DNA of 33,957 nt from Sphingomonadales bacterium (GTDB lineage: Bacteria > Pseudomonadota > Alphaproteobacteria > Sphingomonadales > Sphingomonadaceae), in NCBI GenBank assembly GCA_018971065.1, contig JAGWVC010000038.1, forward strand, positions 1 through 33,957, given 5' to 3'. Made by a program: the position numbers and the translations under genes. Positions 1-8,899 of the stretch are shown here, one piece after another. Under the pieces are notes generated by a model. The model worked only from the letters and a program-made list of their open reading frames with translations, was not told where the DNA came from and did not search any database. Each line of letters starts with the position of its first letter. Position 1 is the first letter of the stretch.

Positions 1-705
1 GGCTGGCAATGGCGCATTCCGCTGCAGCATCGCAACGGCAACGGCCTGGTCTATTGCAGCCGCCATTGCAGCGACGATCAGGCCGCCGCAACGCTGCTGG
101 CCAACCTCGATTCGCCTGCGCTGGCCGATCCGCGCATTGTCCGCTTCCGCACCGGCCGCGCCCGCCGGCAGTGGCACCGCAACGTCGTCGCCGTCGGCCT
201 GTCCAGCGGCTTCCTCGAACCGCTCGAATCGACCAGCATCTACCTGATCCAATCGGCCATCGTGCGCCTGCTGCACCTGTTCCCGCACACCGGCGTCACG
301 CCGCAACTGGTCGATGAATACAACCGCCAGTCGCAGATCGAGTACGAACTGATCCGCGATTTCATCATCCTGCACTATCACGCCAACCAGCGCGGCGACG
401 CGCCGTTCTGGCGCGACCTGCGCGAAATGCCGGTGCCTGAACGGCTGGCGCACAAGATCGACCTGTTCCGCGCCAACGGCACGCTGGTGCAGGATCAGTA
501 CGACATCTTCATGGAACCATCGTGGGTGCAGGTGCTGATGGGCCAGCACGTCATGCCGCATGATCACCACCCGCTGGCCAACGGACCCAGCGACGCCGAA
601 CTGCGCGAACAACTGGCAGGCCTGGCCGAGCTGAAGGCCCGCCCGCTGCCGCAATTGCCCACGCACGATCGCTGGCTGGAAATGCAGGTCGGGCGCGGAT
701 CATGA
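1..705 (+). CDS. Tryptophan halogenase family flavoprotein, 5' part missing
   Basis: This is the C-terminal 234 codons of a flavin-dependent halogenase-like protein; the start lies before the window. The visible part opens inside the family signature WQWRIP (W at visible residue 2) and later carries PLESTSI, whose Glu matches the conserved Glu of the PrnA-type active site. The FAD-binding N-terminus cannot be judged. The stop overlaps the next gene's start (ATGA), so the two are very likely co-translated. Related proteins commonly sit beside TonB-dependent receptors and carbohydrate enzymes in sphingomonads and caulobacters. True substrates there are mostly unknown, so tryptophan should not be assumed. 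It is a paralogue, not a duplicate, of the following gene, since the C-terminal halves differ widely. Confidence 0.9.
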   Translation, partial: GWQWRIPLQHRNGNGLVYCSRHCSDDQAAATLLANLDSPALADPRIVRFRTGRARRQWHRNVVAVGLSSGFLEPLESTSIYLIQSAIVRLLHLFPHTGVTPQLVDEYNRQSQIEYELIRDFIILHYHANQRGDAPFWRDLREMPVPERLAHKIDLFRANGTLVQDQYDIFMEPSWVQVLMGQHVMPHDHHPLANGPSDAELREQLAGLAELKARPLPQLPTHDRWLEMQVGRGS

Positions 706-2210
706 ACCCGCCGCTGCGCCTGGCGATCGTCGGCGGCGGCACGGCCGGCTGGATGGCGGCCAACCTGCTGGCCCAGCGCTGGGCCGATCGCGGGGTTCAT
801 ATCCTGCTGGTCGAATCGCCCGATATCGGCATCATCGGTGTCGGCGAAGGCTCCACCCCTACGCTGAAGAAGTTCTTCGAGATGCTGGGCATTGCCGAAT
901 CCGAATGGATGCCGGCCTGCCACGCCACCTACAAGGCCAGCATCCGCTTCACCGGCTGGAGCCCGGCGTCGGGCATGGCGGACTACAGCCACCCGTTCCT
1001 CACCCAGGTCGATCTGCACACCGAGGATGCGTTCACCCGCAACTGCGGCAATCGCCGGCTGGGCCACGACGTGCCCACCCGGCCCGACGACTTCCTGCTC
1101 AATGGCGTGCTCGCCGCGCAGGGCAAGGCGCCGGTCGCCCCGCCCAACTTCCCGTTCCGCATGGAATACGGCTACCACTTCGATTCGGGCCTGCTCGGCG
1201 AATTCCTCCGCGTCCGGGCAGTGGCGCGCGGCGTCGAACATCTCGCGCGCGAGGTGGTCGAAGTGGCCCAGGCCGAAAACGGTGACATCGCCGCGCTGGT
1301 CACGCGCGAGGGCGAACGGATCGCCGCCGATGTCTTCATCGACTGCACCGGCTTTGCCGCGCTGCTGATGCGCGGCGCGCTCAAGGTCCCGTTCCGCAGC
1401 TTCAAGGCCAACCTGTTCAACGATGCCGCCGTGGTGCTGCCCACCCCGGCCCACACCAACCCCCCGGTCGAAACCGGCGCCACCGCGCTGTCCGGCGGCT
1501 GGGCCTGGTCGATCCCGCTGACCAACCGGGTCGGCAACGGCTATGTCTACAGCCGCGATTTCCTCTCGCCCGATGCCGCCGAAGCCGAACTGCGCGCTCA
1601 CCTCGGCCTGCGCGACAGCGCCGTCGCCGCCCGCCACCTGACGTTCAACGTCGGCCAGCTCGAACGCCACTGGGAACGCAACTGCGTCGCCATCGGCCTG
1701 GCGCAGGGCTTCATCGAGCCGCTGGAAGCCACCGCGCTGCATCTGGTGCTGAACACGGTGGACCAGTTCATCAACCGCTTCGAAGCCGGCGATTTCACCG
1801 CCCGCCATCGCGACGCGTTCAACGCCGCCATCAGCGACCGCATCGAACGCGTGCGCGACTACATCGTCGCCCACTACAAGCTCAACACCCGCGACGACAG
1901 CGACTACTGGCGCGCCAACCGCGCCAACGACGCGCTGTCCCCCGCGCTGCTGCAGATTCTCGACACCTGGTTCCGCCGTGCCGACCTTGTCGCCCTGCTG
2001 GACGGCCAGCGTGAGCTCAGCCACTTCGGCAGCGCCTCGTGGCATTGCCTGCTGGCCGGCTATGGCGCGTTCCCCCCGCCGGCGGCCGAACCGCGCGACG
2101 ATGTCGATTTCCACCACGCCAACGACATCGCCCGTTTCCTCGACGGCTGCGCGCTGAACTTCCCGGACCACGCCGAAATGCTGGTCCGCATGGCAGGAGG
2201 CACCCGATGA
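702..2210 (+). CDS. Tryptophan halogenase family flavoprotein, complete
   Basis: This 502-residue protein has all the landmarks of flavin-dependent halogenases. A GGGTAGW FAD-binding loop lies near residues 11-17. Lys78 in the context TYKAS aligns by eye with the catalytic Lys79 of PrnA. The WAWSIP signature lies at 267-272, and Glu342 in EPLEAT aligns with the conserved Glu346. The family uses FADH2 and oxygen to make hypohalous acid, which Lys directs to an electron-rich substrate. Nothing in the sequence identifies the substrate, and no flavin reductase gene is in view. The ATG overlaps the upstream stop, and its own stop overlaps the start of the glucosidase gene, so the oxidoreductase belongs to the glucan-utilisation operon. 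A halogenating, oxidative or purely regulatory role are all open. Confidence 0.92.
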   Translation: MNPPLRLAIVGGGTAGWMAANLLAQRWADRGVHILLVESPDIGIIGVGEGSTPTLKKFFEMLGIAESEWMPACHATYKASIRFTGWSPASGMADYSHPFLTQVDLHTEDAFTRNCGNRRLGHDVPTRPDDFLLNGVLAAQGKAPVAPPNFPFRMEYGYHFDSGLLGEFLRVRAVARGVEHLAREVVEVAQAENGDIAALVTREGERIAADVFIDCTGFAALLMRGALKVPFRSFKANLFNDAAVVLPTPAHTNPPVETGATALSGGWAWSIPLTNRVGNGYVYSRDFLSPDAAEAELRAHLGLRDSAVAARHLTFNVGQLERHWERNCVAIGLAQGFIEPLEATALHLVLNTVDQFINRFEAGDFTARHRDAFNAAISDRIERVRDYIVAHYKLNTRDDSDYWRANRANDALSPALLQILDTWFRRADLVALLDGQRELSHFGSASWHCLLAGYGAFPPPAAEPRDDVDFHHANDIARFLDGCALNFPDHAEMLVRMAGGTR

Positions 2211-3922
2211 TCAGCCGGCGCGACATGATGGCGGGCGGCACCGCCCTGGCAGCCCTCCCGAAGCAGCTCGCCGCCCGCGACTCATCGCCGGTGGTCGCGG
2301 CCGATGCCGCCTGGTGGCAATCGGCGGTGGGCTACCAGATCTACCCCGCCAGTTTCTGCGACAGCAACGGCGACGGCATCGGCGACATTCCGGGCATCAT
2401 CTCCCAGCTCGATCATCTCGCCGATCTCGGCATCGGCTTCATCTGGCTGTCGCCGGTCTACGCCTCGCCGATGGTCGATAACGGCTACGACATTTCCGAT
2501 TACCGCGCGATCAACCCCCGGTTCGGCACGCTGGCGGACATGGACCGGCTGATCGCCGAGGCCCGGCAGCGGCGGATCGGCATCGTCATGGACCTTGTCG
2601 TCAACCACACCTCGGACCAGCACCCGTGGTTCGCTGCCGCCGCGTCCGACCCGGCCTCGCCGTGGCGCGATTTCTACATCTGGCGCGCCGATCCCCCGGC
2701 GCCGGGCAGCCCGGCCGACATGCCGGCGGCATTCGGCGGGCGCGCGTGGAGCCGGGCGCCATCAGGCCACGGCTGGTACTTCCACCAGTTCGCGCCGCAA
2801 CAGCCCGATCTCAACTGGGCCAACCCCGCGCTTCGCGCCGAAGTCCACGCGATGATGAACTGGTGGCTGGATCGCGGCGTCGCCGGCTTCCGGATGGACG
2901 TGATCGACCTGATCGGCAAGGACCCGGAACACGGCATCACCACTAACGGCCCCCACCTGCACGACTATCTGCAGGAGATGAATCGCGCCACCTTGCGCGG
3001 CCGCGACGCGGTTACCGTTGGCGAGGCGTGGAGCGCCACGCTGGACAACGCGCCGCTCTATTGCGCGCCCGAACGGCACGAACTGGCGATGGTCTTCCAG
3101 TTCAGCCACGTGCTGCGCTTCCTCGACGCGAAGGCGGGCAAGTGGAAGCCCCGGCCGATCGACCTGCCGACGCTGAAGGCCGATTTCGCCGCGTGGCAGC
3201 AGGGCATGCACGGGCGCGGCTGGAACTCGCTGTTCTGGGGCAACCACGATCTGCCGCGCGCGGTGTCGCGCTATGGCGATGACGGCGTGTACCGCGTCGC
3301 CTCCGCCAAGGCGCTGGCCACGGTGCTGCACCTGATGGAAGGCACGCCCTACATCTACCAGGGCGAGGAGATCGGCATGACCAACGCCGGCTTCACCCGC
3401 ATTGACCAGTATCGCGATCTCGAAACGCTGAACGGCCTTGCCGAACAGCGCGCCGCCGGCATGTCCGACGCCGAATTCCTCGCCGCCGCGCGCGTCAGCA
3501 GCCGCGACAACGCCCGCACGCCGATGCAGTGGTCCGCCGCGCCGCACGCCGGCTTCACCAGCGGCACGCCGTGGATCGAACTCAACGCCAATTATCCGCA
3601 GGTCAACGTCGCCGCTGACCGCGCCGGCCACGACGGCGTGTTCGATCACTATCGCCGGCTGATCGCGCTGCGCCGCAGCCATGCCATCATCCGCCACGGC
3701 AGCTTTCGGCTGCGCATGGCCGATCACGGCCAGGTGTTCGCCTATGAGCGCCAGCTTGGCAGCCAGCGCCTGCTGGTCACCGCCAACCTCTCGGCGCACG
3801 AAGCCCCAATCCCGCTGGCCGAAGCCACCGCCGGAACCGATCTGCTGACCGGACGGGCGACCGTGCCGACCACCACCCTTGCACCCTATCAGGCCGAAGT
3901 GATCCTGCTGGACGCCGACTGA
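2207..3922 (+). CDS. GH13 alpha-glucosidase, probable alpha-1,6 preference, Tat-exported
   Basis: The ATG at 2207 overlaps the previous stop (ATGA). It starts a 571-residue protein with a twin-arginine leader (SRRDMM, then a hydrophobic AGGTALAAL stretch), so periplasmic export is likely. The rest is a GH13 TIM barrel. A metal-binding loop reads DSNGDGIGD. Region I has DLVVNH, the nucleophile is Asp231 in FRMDVID, the acid/base is Glu273 in GEAW, and the third acid is Asp348 in GNHD. Val232 follows the nucleophile. In oligo-1,6-glucosidases and dextran glucosidase a Val here goes with alpha-1,6 specificity, while alpha-1,4 enzymes have Ala, Gly or Thr. I infer an isomaltose-type exo-glucosidase. 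A longer reading from 2039 would overlap the halogenase and lose the Tat leader, so it was not chosen. Confidence 0.92.
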   Translation: MISRRDMMAGGTALAALPKQLAARDSSPVVAADAAWWQSAVGYQIYPASFCDSNGDGIGDIPGIISQLDHLADLGIGFIWLSPVYASPMVDNGYDISDYRAINPRFGTLADMDRLIAEARQRRIGIVMDLVVNHTSDQHPWFAAAASDPASPWRDFYIWRADPPAPGSPADMPAAFGGRAWSRAPSGHGWYFHQFAPQQPDLNWANPALRAEVHAMMNWWLDRGVAGFRMDVIDLIGKDPEHGITTNGPHLHDYLQEMNRATLRGRDAVTVGEAWSATLDNAPLYCAPERHELAMVFQFSHVLRFLDAKAGKWKPRPIDLPTLKADFAAWQQGMHGRGWNSLFWGNHDLPRAVSRYGDDGVYRVASAKALATVLHLMEGTPYIYQGEEIGMTNAGFTRIDQYRDLETLNGLAEQRAAGMSDAEFLAAARVSSRDNARTPMQWSAAPHAGFTSGTPWIELNANYPQVNVAADRAGHDGVFDHYRRLIALRRSHAIIRHGSFRLRMADHGQVFAYERQLGSQRLLVTANLSAHEAPIPLAEATAGTDLLTGRATVPTTTLAPYQAEVILLDAD

Positions 3923-3945
3923 TGACCAAACCGGAGAGACACGCC

Positions 3946-5676
3946 ATGACACGTCGCAGAAATAGCCGCCCGGTGCTGGGAGGCGCGATCGCGGCGCTGC
4001 TCGCGCTTGCCGGCAGCCAGGCCTCCGCCCGGCCTGTCGCCGCTCACGCCACTGGCCACGCCGCCAGCACCAGCGCCGAACCGTGGTGGAAGCACGCCGT
4101 GATCTACGAGATCTACCCGCGCAGCTTCCAGGACACCAACGGCGACGGCGTCGGCGATCTCAACGGCGTCACCCGGCGGCTCGACTATCTCAAGACGCTG
4201 GGCGTCGATGCCATCTGGCTGACCCCGTTCTTCCCGTCGCCCAACAAGGACTTCGGCTACGACGTGGCCGATTACACCAACGTCTCGCCCGAATACGGCA
4301 CCATGCGGGACTGGGACGTGCTGGCGCGCGAGGCGAAGAAGCGCGGCATCCGCATCCTCGTCGATTTCGTGCTGAATCATTCCTCCGACCAGCACCCGTG
4401 GTTCAAGGAGTCCCGCTCGTCGCGCACCAACCCCAAGCGCGACTGGTACGTCTGGCACGATCCCGCGCCCGATGGCGGCCCGCCCACCAACTGGGAATCG
4501 ATCTTCGGCGGCTCCACCTGGGAATTCGACAAGGCCAGCGGCCAGTATTACTACCACGTGTTCTACAAGGAGCAGCCCGACCTCAACTGGGCCAACCCCA
4601 AGCTGCGCCAGGCCATGCACGATGTCATGCGCTTCTGGCTGCGCCACGGCGCCAGCGGCTTCCGGCTCGACGCCACGCCCTACCTGTTCGAGGACACCAA
4701 CTGGCCGCAGGACCCCGACGTCAGGCACGGCGCCGACGTCGGCCTGAAGCCCTACAACAGCAACCTGCCCGCCAACCACGACGCCCTGCGCGGCCTGCGC
4801 GCGGTGGTCGATGGTTTCCCCGGCGACCGGATGCTGCTGGGCGAGAACGCGATCTCCAGCGTCGATGACCTGCGCCGCGTCTATGGTGCGAAGGCCGACG
4901 AGATCAACCTGCCGATGGACTTCCTCTACACCGGGGTGAAATCGCTCGACGCCGCGCAGTTCAAGCAGCGCATCGACGAGGCGGAGCTGAAGCTCGACGG
5001 CCTGCCGCCGGTGTTCCACTTCAGCAACCACGACACCTCGCGCCAGTGGACGCGCTTCGGCGACGGTGTTCACGACGCCATGATCGCCCGCCTGACTGCG
5101 GCGATGACCCTGACCCTGCGCGGCACCGCGCTGATGTATTATGGCGAGGAGATCGGCATGGCCGACCTCAAGCCGGCGGAACTGGCCAGCTTCCCGCTGG
5201 GGCCGAAGCGCAAGGTTGCCGATCACCGCGACCCCGAGCGTTCACCGATGCAGTGGACCGCAGGCGCCGGCGCCGGCTTTACCACCGGCGCTTCGTGGTT
5301 GCCGGTGGCTTCTGCCGCCGGGGCCAGCAATGTCGCCGCGCAACAGGCCGACAAGGCGTCGATGCTCCACTGGTACGCGCGCCTGCTGAACCTGCGCAAG
5401 ACCGATCCGGCCATCCGCGACGGCGCCTATGTGCCGCTCGAATCGGGCAACGCCAAAGTCGTCGCTTTCGCCCGCCGCAGCGCCAACGGCGAAGGCGTGC
5501 TGGTGCTGCTGAACATGAGCGGCGAACGCCAGACGCTGGCGATCAGCGGCTGGCCGGGCGCTGCGCCGAAGCCGGGCAAGGTCATCATGGCCAGCACCCC
5601 CACCGGCGCGGTCGATCCTGTCCATCCGGTGCTGGAACCCTACGCCACCGTGCTCGTCCGCTTCGGCGCGCGCTGA
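3946..5676 (+). CDS. GH13 alpha-glucosidase, probable alpha-1,4 preference, secreted
   Basis: This 576-residue protein begins with a Sec-type leader: basic MTRRR, a hydrophobic GAIAALLALAG core, and ASA before the mature part. I chose the ATG at 3946 because GGAGAG lies 7 nt upstream. An in-frame ATG at 3922 overlaps the previous stop but has no comparable site and would bury the leader. GH13 landmarks are the DTNGDGVGD metal loop, DFVLNH, nucleophile Asp242 in FRLDATP, acid/base Glu300 in GENA, and Asp363 in SNHD. Ala243 after the nucleophile is typical of alpha-1,4-acting enzymes, in contrast to the Val in its neighbour. Together the pair should take maltodextrin or pullulan-type oligosaccharides to glucose in the periplasm. 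It is the last gene of the operon in view. Confidence 0.92.
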   Translation: MTRRRNSRPVLGGAIAALLALAGSQASARPVAAHATGHAASTSAEPWWKHAVIYEIYPRSFQDTNGDGVGDLNGVTRRLDYLKTLGVDAIWLTPFFPSPNKDFGYDVADYTNVSPEYGTMRDWDVLAREAKKRGIRILVDFVLNHSSDQHPWFKESRSSRTNPKRDWYVWHDPAPDGGPPTNWESIFGGSTWEFDKASGQYYYHVFYKEQPDLNWANPKLRQAMHDVMRFWLRHGASGFRLDATPYLFEDTNWPQDPDVRHGADVGLKPYNSNLPANHDALRGLRAVVDGFPGDRMLLGENAISSVDDLRRVYGAKADEINLPMDFLYTGVKSLDAAQFKQRIDEAELKLDGLPPVFHFSNHDTSRQWTRFGDGVHDAMIARLTAAMTLTLRGTALMYYGEEIGMADLKPAELASFPLGPKRKVADHRDPERSPMQWTAGAGAGFTTGASWLPVASAAGASNVAAQQADKASMLHWYARLLNLRKTDPAIRDGAYVPLESGNAKVVAFARRSANGEGVLVLLNMSGERQTLAISGWPGAAPKPGKVIMASTPTGAVDPVHPVLEPYATVLVRFGAR

Positions 5677-5854
5677 TTGCGCCGTAACAGCTTGGTATAA
5701 GGCCAGGATGAAACCCGGCCGCTTCTCGCCGCTGGCCCGCGCCGCCCCGATCGCGGCGCGGGCGGCAGGTGGCGCATCGCACCTGTCGCGATCGGTCAAG
5801 CCCGCCCCGCCTCGCCCTGCAATCGTATCGTCACGATAAACGGGAGTGGCAGGG

Positions 5855-6610
5855 ATGGGATTGCTGGAAGGAAAAGTCGCCATCGTCACCGGCGCCGGGC
5901 AGGGCGTGGGGCGTGGCATCGCGCTGGCGCTGGCCCGCGAAGGCGCGGCGGTGGCGGTCATCGGCCGCACGCTGGAAAAGTGCCAGCGCACCGTGGCGGA
6001 GATCGAGGCGGCGGGCGGGCGCGGCATCGCCCTGTCGGCGCGGGTCTCGCACCGCGATGAGGTCGATGCCTCGGTGGCGGCGGTGATTGCGGCGCTGGGC
6101 GGGGTCGATATCCTGGTCAACAACGCCCACTCATCACGGCCGATGGTCCCGTTCGAGGAGAACACCGACAAGGACATGGCCATCGCCATGCAGGGCTTCC
6201 ACGGCGCGTTCTTCTACATGCAGGCCTGCTTCGAACAGCTCAAGGCGCGCAAGGGCCGGGTCATCAACCTCGGCTCGTCGGCGGGCATTCGCGGCGATGC
6301 GGGCTTCACCTCCTACGCCGCCGGCAAGGAAGCGGTGCGCGCCATCAGCCGCGTGGCGGCGCGCGAATGGGGCATCCACGGCGTAACCGTCAACGTCGTC
6401 TGCCCGTTCTCGGATTCGCCGGGGATCGAGTACATGATCGAGAACCAGCCCGGCTTCATCGACGAACTGACCAGCGAAACCGTGCTGAAGCGGCTGGGCA
6501 GCAGCAGGGATGACGTCGGCCGTACCGTGGCGTTCCTCGCCAGCGAGGGCGGGGGCTACATCACCGGGCAGACCATCAACGTCGATGGCGGCATGGTGAT
6601 CGTGCCCTGA
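5855..6610 (+). CDS. Short-chain dehydrogenase/reductase (SDR)
   Basis: This 251-residue classical SDR is an NAD(P)-dependent oxidoreductase of alcohols or ketones. It shows the cofactor loop TGAGQGVG (12-19), the NNA element near 89-91 and the catalytic set Ser141/142, Tyr154 and Lys158 in YAAGK. The C-terminus has the usual GQTINVDGG run. The ATG at 5855 was preferred over an in-frame GTG at 5846 because GGGAG lies 8 nt upstream of the ATG and would overlap the GTG. It is transcribed toward a catabolic-looking minus-strand operon, with only 18 nt between the two stops. The substrate cannot be told. The spacing and strand change separate it from the glucan operon. Confidence 0.93.
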   Translation: MGLLEGKVAIVTGAGQGVGRGIALALAREGAAVAVIGRTLEKCQRTVAEIEAAGGRGIALSARVSHRDEVDASVAAVIAALGGVDILVNNAHSSRPMVPFEENTDKDMAIAMQGFHGAFFYMQACFEQLKARKGRVINLGSSAGIRGDAGFTSYAAGKEAVRAISRVAAREWGIHGVTVNVVCPFSDSPGIEYMIENQPGFIDELTSETVLKRLGSSRDDVGRTVAFLASEGGGYITGQTINVDGGMVIVP

Positions 6611-6619
6611 GCCACCCTG

Positions 6620-6637
6620 CCGGCCGGTTCAGGCCGG
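6620..6637. terminator. Possible weak bidirectional terminator hairpin
   Basis: A 6-bp perfect CCGGCC/GGCCGG stem with a 6-nt loop lies between two convergent genes and runs slightly into the 3' end of the minus-strand gene. There is no T-tract on either side, so intrinsic termination is uncertain. Confidence 0.3.
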
Positions 6638-7804
6638 GTCCGGTCGCTTGGGCAGCGCGATCTCGGCGCTGCCGGTCGCCATCGTCGTGCCCTTCTGCGT
6701 CTGCATCAGGTGCTTGACGTGGATCAGGTGGCGGCCCTTCTCGTCCACCGACTTTCCGGTCACTTCGGCGGTCTGGATGGTCACGTCGCCCGACAGCGCC
6801 GGCCCGCGGAAGTTGGCGACCGAGTGGACCACCATGCCGTGCTCACCCGCCCAGCCCGACATGTAGTCGATCACCCAGGCGCCCATCGCCCCGCCATAGC
6901 CATAGGCGCGGGGCATGCCGATCTTGCGGGCAAACTTGGGGAACAGGTGTCCGCGCGAAGGGCCGTAATAGGCGCCGTCGGTGATCTCGGGGTTCACCAG
7001 CACCATGTCGGGGTCGTTCTCGCACCCGGCCATCTCGGGGGTGAAGCCCAGCGCCACCATGTCGATCTTGCGGCATTGCACCGCCCCCCAGGTGTTGATG
7101 ATCCACGCCCGCCATTCGGTGGCGAAGCTGGCGATGCTGTGCGGGCCGAACACGCGCTCGGGCAACCGGTCACCCACGTTCACATCGTCCCACCAGCGCT
7201 TGCCGTGGCCCAGCGCGCGCAACATGCGAATCCAGCCCAGCTTGCGCTCCTCCAGCGCGTCCAGCTCGTCGTCGGTCCAGTCCGGCTCCTCGAACTCGTC
7301 CTTGTTGACGTTCTGGCCGCCGGCTTCGGCGTTGTAGCGGATCGCGGTGGAGCGCTGCTGCGCCAGCCGCTGCCCGTGCTGGTTGGTGTAGTAGTTGTCG
7401 CCGCGCTGGAAGCAGGTCGGCCCGGCCAGCTTGGTTTCCTTCACCACATAGTCCAGCGGGATGCGCTCGTTGTGAATCCAGTCGCCGGCGCCGATGCGGC
7501 GGTCCTCGAACCACCATTCCTCGCCGCCGAACAGCAGGTGCGAATTGGGAATGCCGCCGACGCAGGCCGGCGAGGTGCCCATGCCGTCATCCATCGCACA
7601 CGGGAAGCTCTGCGATCCGACGATGCGGCCCCAGCGGCTTTCCTCGGCAAAGGTCGGGTCATAGTGGACCAGGTTGGGGTAATGCATCGCGTGCGCCCAG
7701 CGCCGGATGTCGTTATTGCTGATCGGATCGCGCAGGCGCGACGATGTGATCGCCTTGCCCAGGTGCTGGTCGATGTCCGAACAGTCGAGGATGATCTTGC
7801 TCAT
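6629..7804 (-). CDS. FAS1-like/MaoC double-hotdog dehydratase
   Basis: This 391-residue protein resembles the FAS1-like dehydratase-domain proteins, in which two hotdog folds are fused. Such proteins hydrate or dehydrate acyl-CoA-type substrates. The N-terminal half includes IRRWAHAM and NLVHYDP, as in the MaoC dehydratase N-domain. The C-terminal half (from about residue 250) includes a GYGGAMGAWVIDYMSGW stretch and ends like an R-hydratase hotdog. I recognise the family by overall pattern and cannot assign the catalytic pair. It is the last gene of a three-gene minus-strand set with the EthD-like and flavin split-barrel genes. Sets like this are common in sphingomonad degradation regions for aromatics, terpenes or steroids, but the substrate here is unknown. 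Confidence 0.8.
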   Translation of the reverse strand: MSKIILDCSDIDQHLGKAITSSRLRDPISNNDIRRWAHAMHYPNLVHYDPTFAEESRWGRIVGSQSFPCAMDDGMGTSPACVGGIPNSHLLFGGEEWWFEDRRIGAGDWIHNERIPLDYVVKETKLAGPTCFQRGDNYYTNQHGQRLAQQRSTAIRYNAEAGGQNVNKDEFEEPDWTDDELDALEERKLGWIRMLRALGHGKRWWDDVNVGDRLPERVFGPHSIASFATEWRAWIINTWGAVQCRKIDMVALGFTPEMAGCENDPDMVLVNPEITDGAYYGPSRGHLFPKFARKIGMPRAYGYGGAMGAWVIDYMSGWAGEHGMVVHSVANFRGPALSGDVTIQTAEVTGKSVDEKGRHLIHVKHLMQTQKGTTMATGSAEIALPKRPDPA

Positions 7805-7848
7805 CGGGTATTCTCCGGAATTATTCAGCGCGTCGCGCGCCTGCCGCG

Positions 7849-8895
7849 TTAGCGGGTTGTACGATTGCCGTGCTCGACGGTGATGCCGGTGATCGGCGCG
7901 TCGCTGGCGATGCGCGCCATGCGGATGCGGGCGATACGGGTGCGTTCGGGCGCGGTGTCGGGGATGATCGGCAGCGGCTGGCCCAGCCGCGCCATCTCGG
8001 CCTCAAGCCGCGCGCGGGTCTTGGCCAGCGTCGCCTCGGCGGGTTGCAGCACCTGCTTCGTATCCAGCGTCGAGGGGTGCTGCGGTAGCGCCCGCTCGGC
8101 GCGGAACAGCACCGTGCCCGGCGCCTGCGGCTCGGCCTCGCCCACGAAGGTGCGGAAGCCGGCAAACGTCACGCAGGCCTTGCCCGCCAGCGCCCAGGGC
8201 GTGCCCTGCGGCACCGTCAGCCGGAAACCCTCGTCCACCAGCTCCAGCCCGCTCACCCGCATCGGCAGCGGATAGCCGTCGGCGTCGATCACCGAAAGAT
8301 GCGCCCCGCCGCCAGCGCGCACCGCGTCCTCGGCCACGTCGCGCCACGGCCGCGCCGTCCAGTTGCCGGGGCTGATCGGCTTCTCCGGCGCCGGGTCGGA
8401 TGCCGGCCACGCCGTCGCGACATCGGCCTGCCACACCCCGGGCGGGCCATCCAGCGCGGCATGGTTGTCCCACCAATAGATGCGCTCGGGCGTGTTTTCC
8501 AGGATGATCCGCGACCAGTACGTCACCGCCAGCCGCGCTGCGTCCCAGGTGATGCCGTGGCTGATGCCCTCCCAGCCGGTCTCGGCCAGATAGCGCAATG
8601 CGTTCGACTGGATGTCGGCGGTGCGCACGGCTGCGCGCGCGCGGATCACCACCACCGGCTCCTCCGGCCCGCCCTCGATCAGCAGGCCCACCTTCGGGTT
8701 GCGCCGCGCCCGTTCGGCCTTGGCCGGGTTCGGCACGCCGGTGGCCAGGTCGATCGTCGCCATGTCGTCGGACGGGAAGTAATAGGTTGGCGTGTCGATC
8801 GGCACCCCGGCGGCGCTGACCGTCGAGAATTCAGCCACAACGCCCGATTCGATCATCCGGAACACGTGGGCGGGCAGGTCATGCAGGCTGCGCAT
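7849..8895 (-). CDS. Pyridoxamine-phosphate-oxidase-like FMN-binding split-barrel protein
   Basis: This 348-residue protein appears to be two split-barrel halves. The first (about 1-130) has the PNPOx-like pattern of hydrophobic strands around VAEFSTVSAAGVPIDTP and PKVGLLIEG. The second (about 190-270) repeats it with AHLSVIDADGYPLPMRVSG and a later strand pair. Members bind FMN or F420 and reduce diverse substrates, and many are uncharacterised. It lies 3 nt downstream of the EthD-like gene's stop, so the two are almost certainly co-transcribed, with the dehydratase following after 44 nt. The role is probably an auxiliary reductase in a catabolic route. The fold call is moderately firm and the function is not. 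Confidence 0.75.
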   Translation of the reverse strand: MRSLHDLPAHVFRMIESGVVAEFSTVSAAGVPIDTPTYYFPSDDMATIDLATGVPNPAKAERARRNPKVGLLIEGGPEEPVVVIRARAAVRTADIQSNALRYLAETGWEGISHGITWDAARLAVTYWSRIILENTPERIYWWDNHAALDGPPGVWQADVATAWPASDPAPEKPISPGNWTARPWRDVAEDAVRAGGGAHLSVIDADGYPLPMRVSGLELVDEGFRLTVPQGTPWALAGKACVTFAGFRTFVGEAEPQAPGTVLFRAERALPQHPSTLDTKQVLQPAEATLAKTRARLEAEMARLGQPLPIIPDTAPERTRIARIRMARIASDAPITGITVEHGNRTTR

Positions 8896-8899
8896 CGCC

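Noticed and set aside
564..2171. Long minus-strand open frame antisense to the complete halogenase gene
   Set aside because: It is a mirror of a GC-rich coding gene; the translation is Val/Ala/Gly/Arg-rich, without family pattern, while the plus strand has clear motifs.
2039..2206. Upstream extension of the first glucosidase gene
   Set aside because: It overlaps the halogenase coding end in another frame and would place the Tat leader inside the protein; ATG 2207 with ATGA coupling is better.
5741..5766. 7-bp GCCGCCC/GGGCGGC hairpin in the gap after the second glucosidase gene
   Set aside because: The loop is long (12 nt), there is no T-tract, and such GC-only stems are common by chance here.
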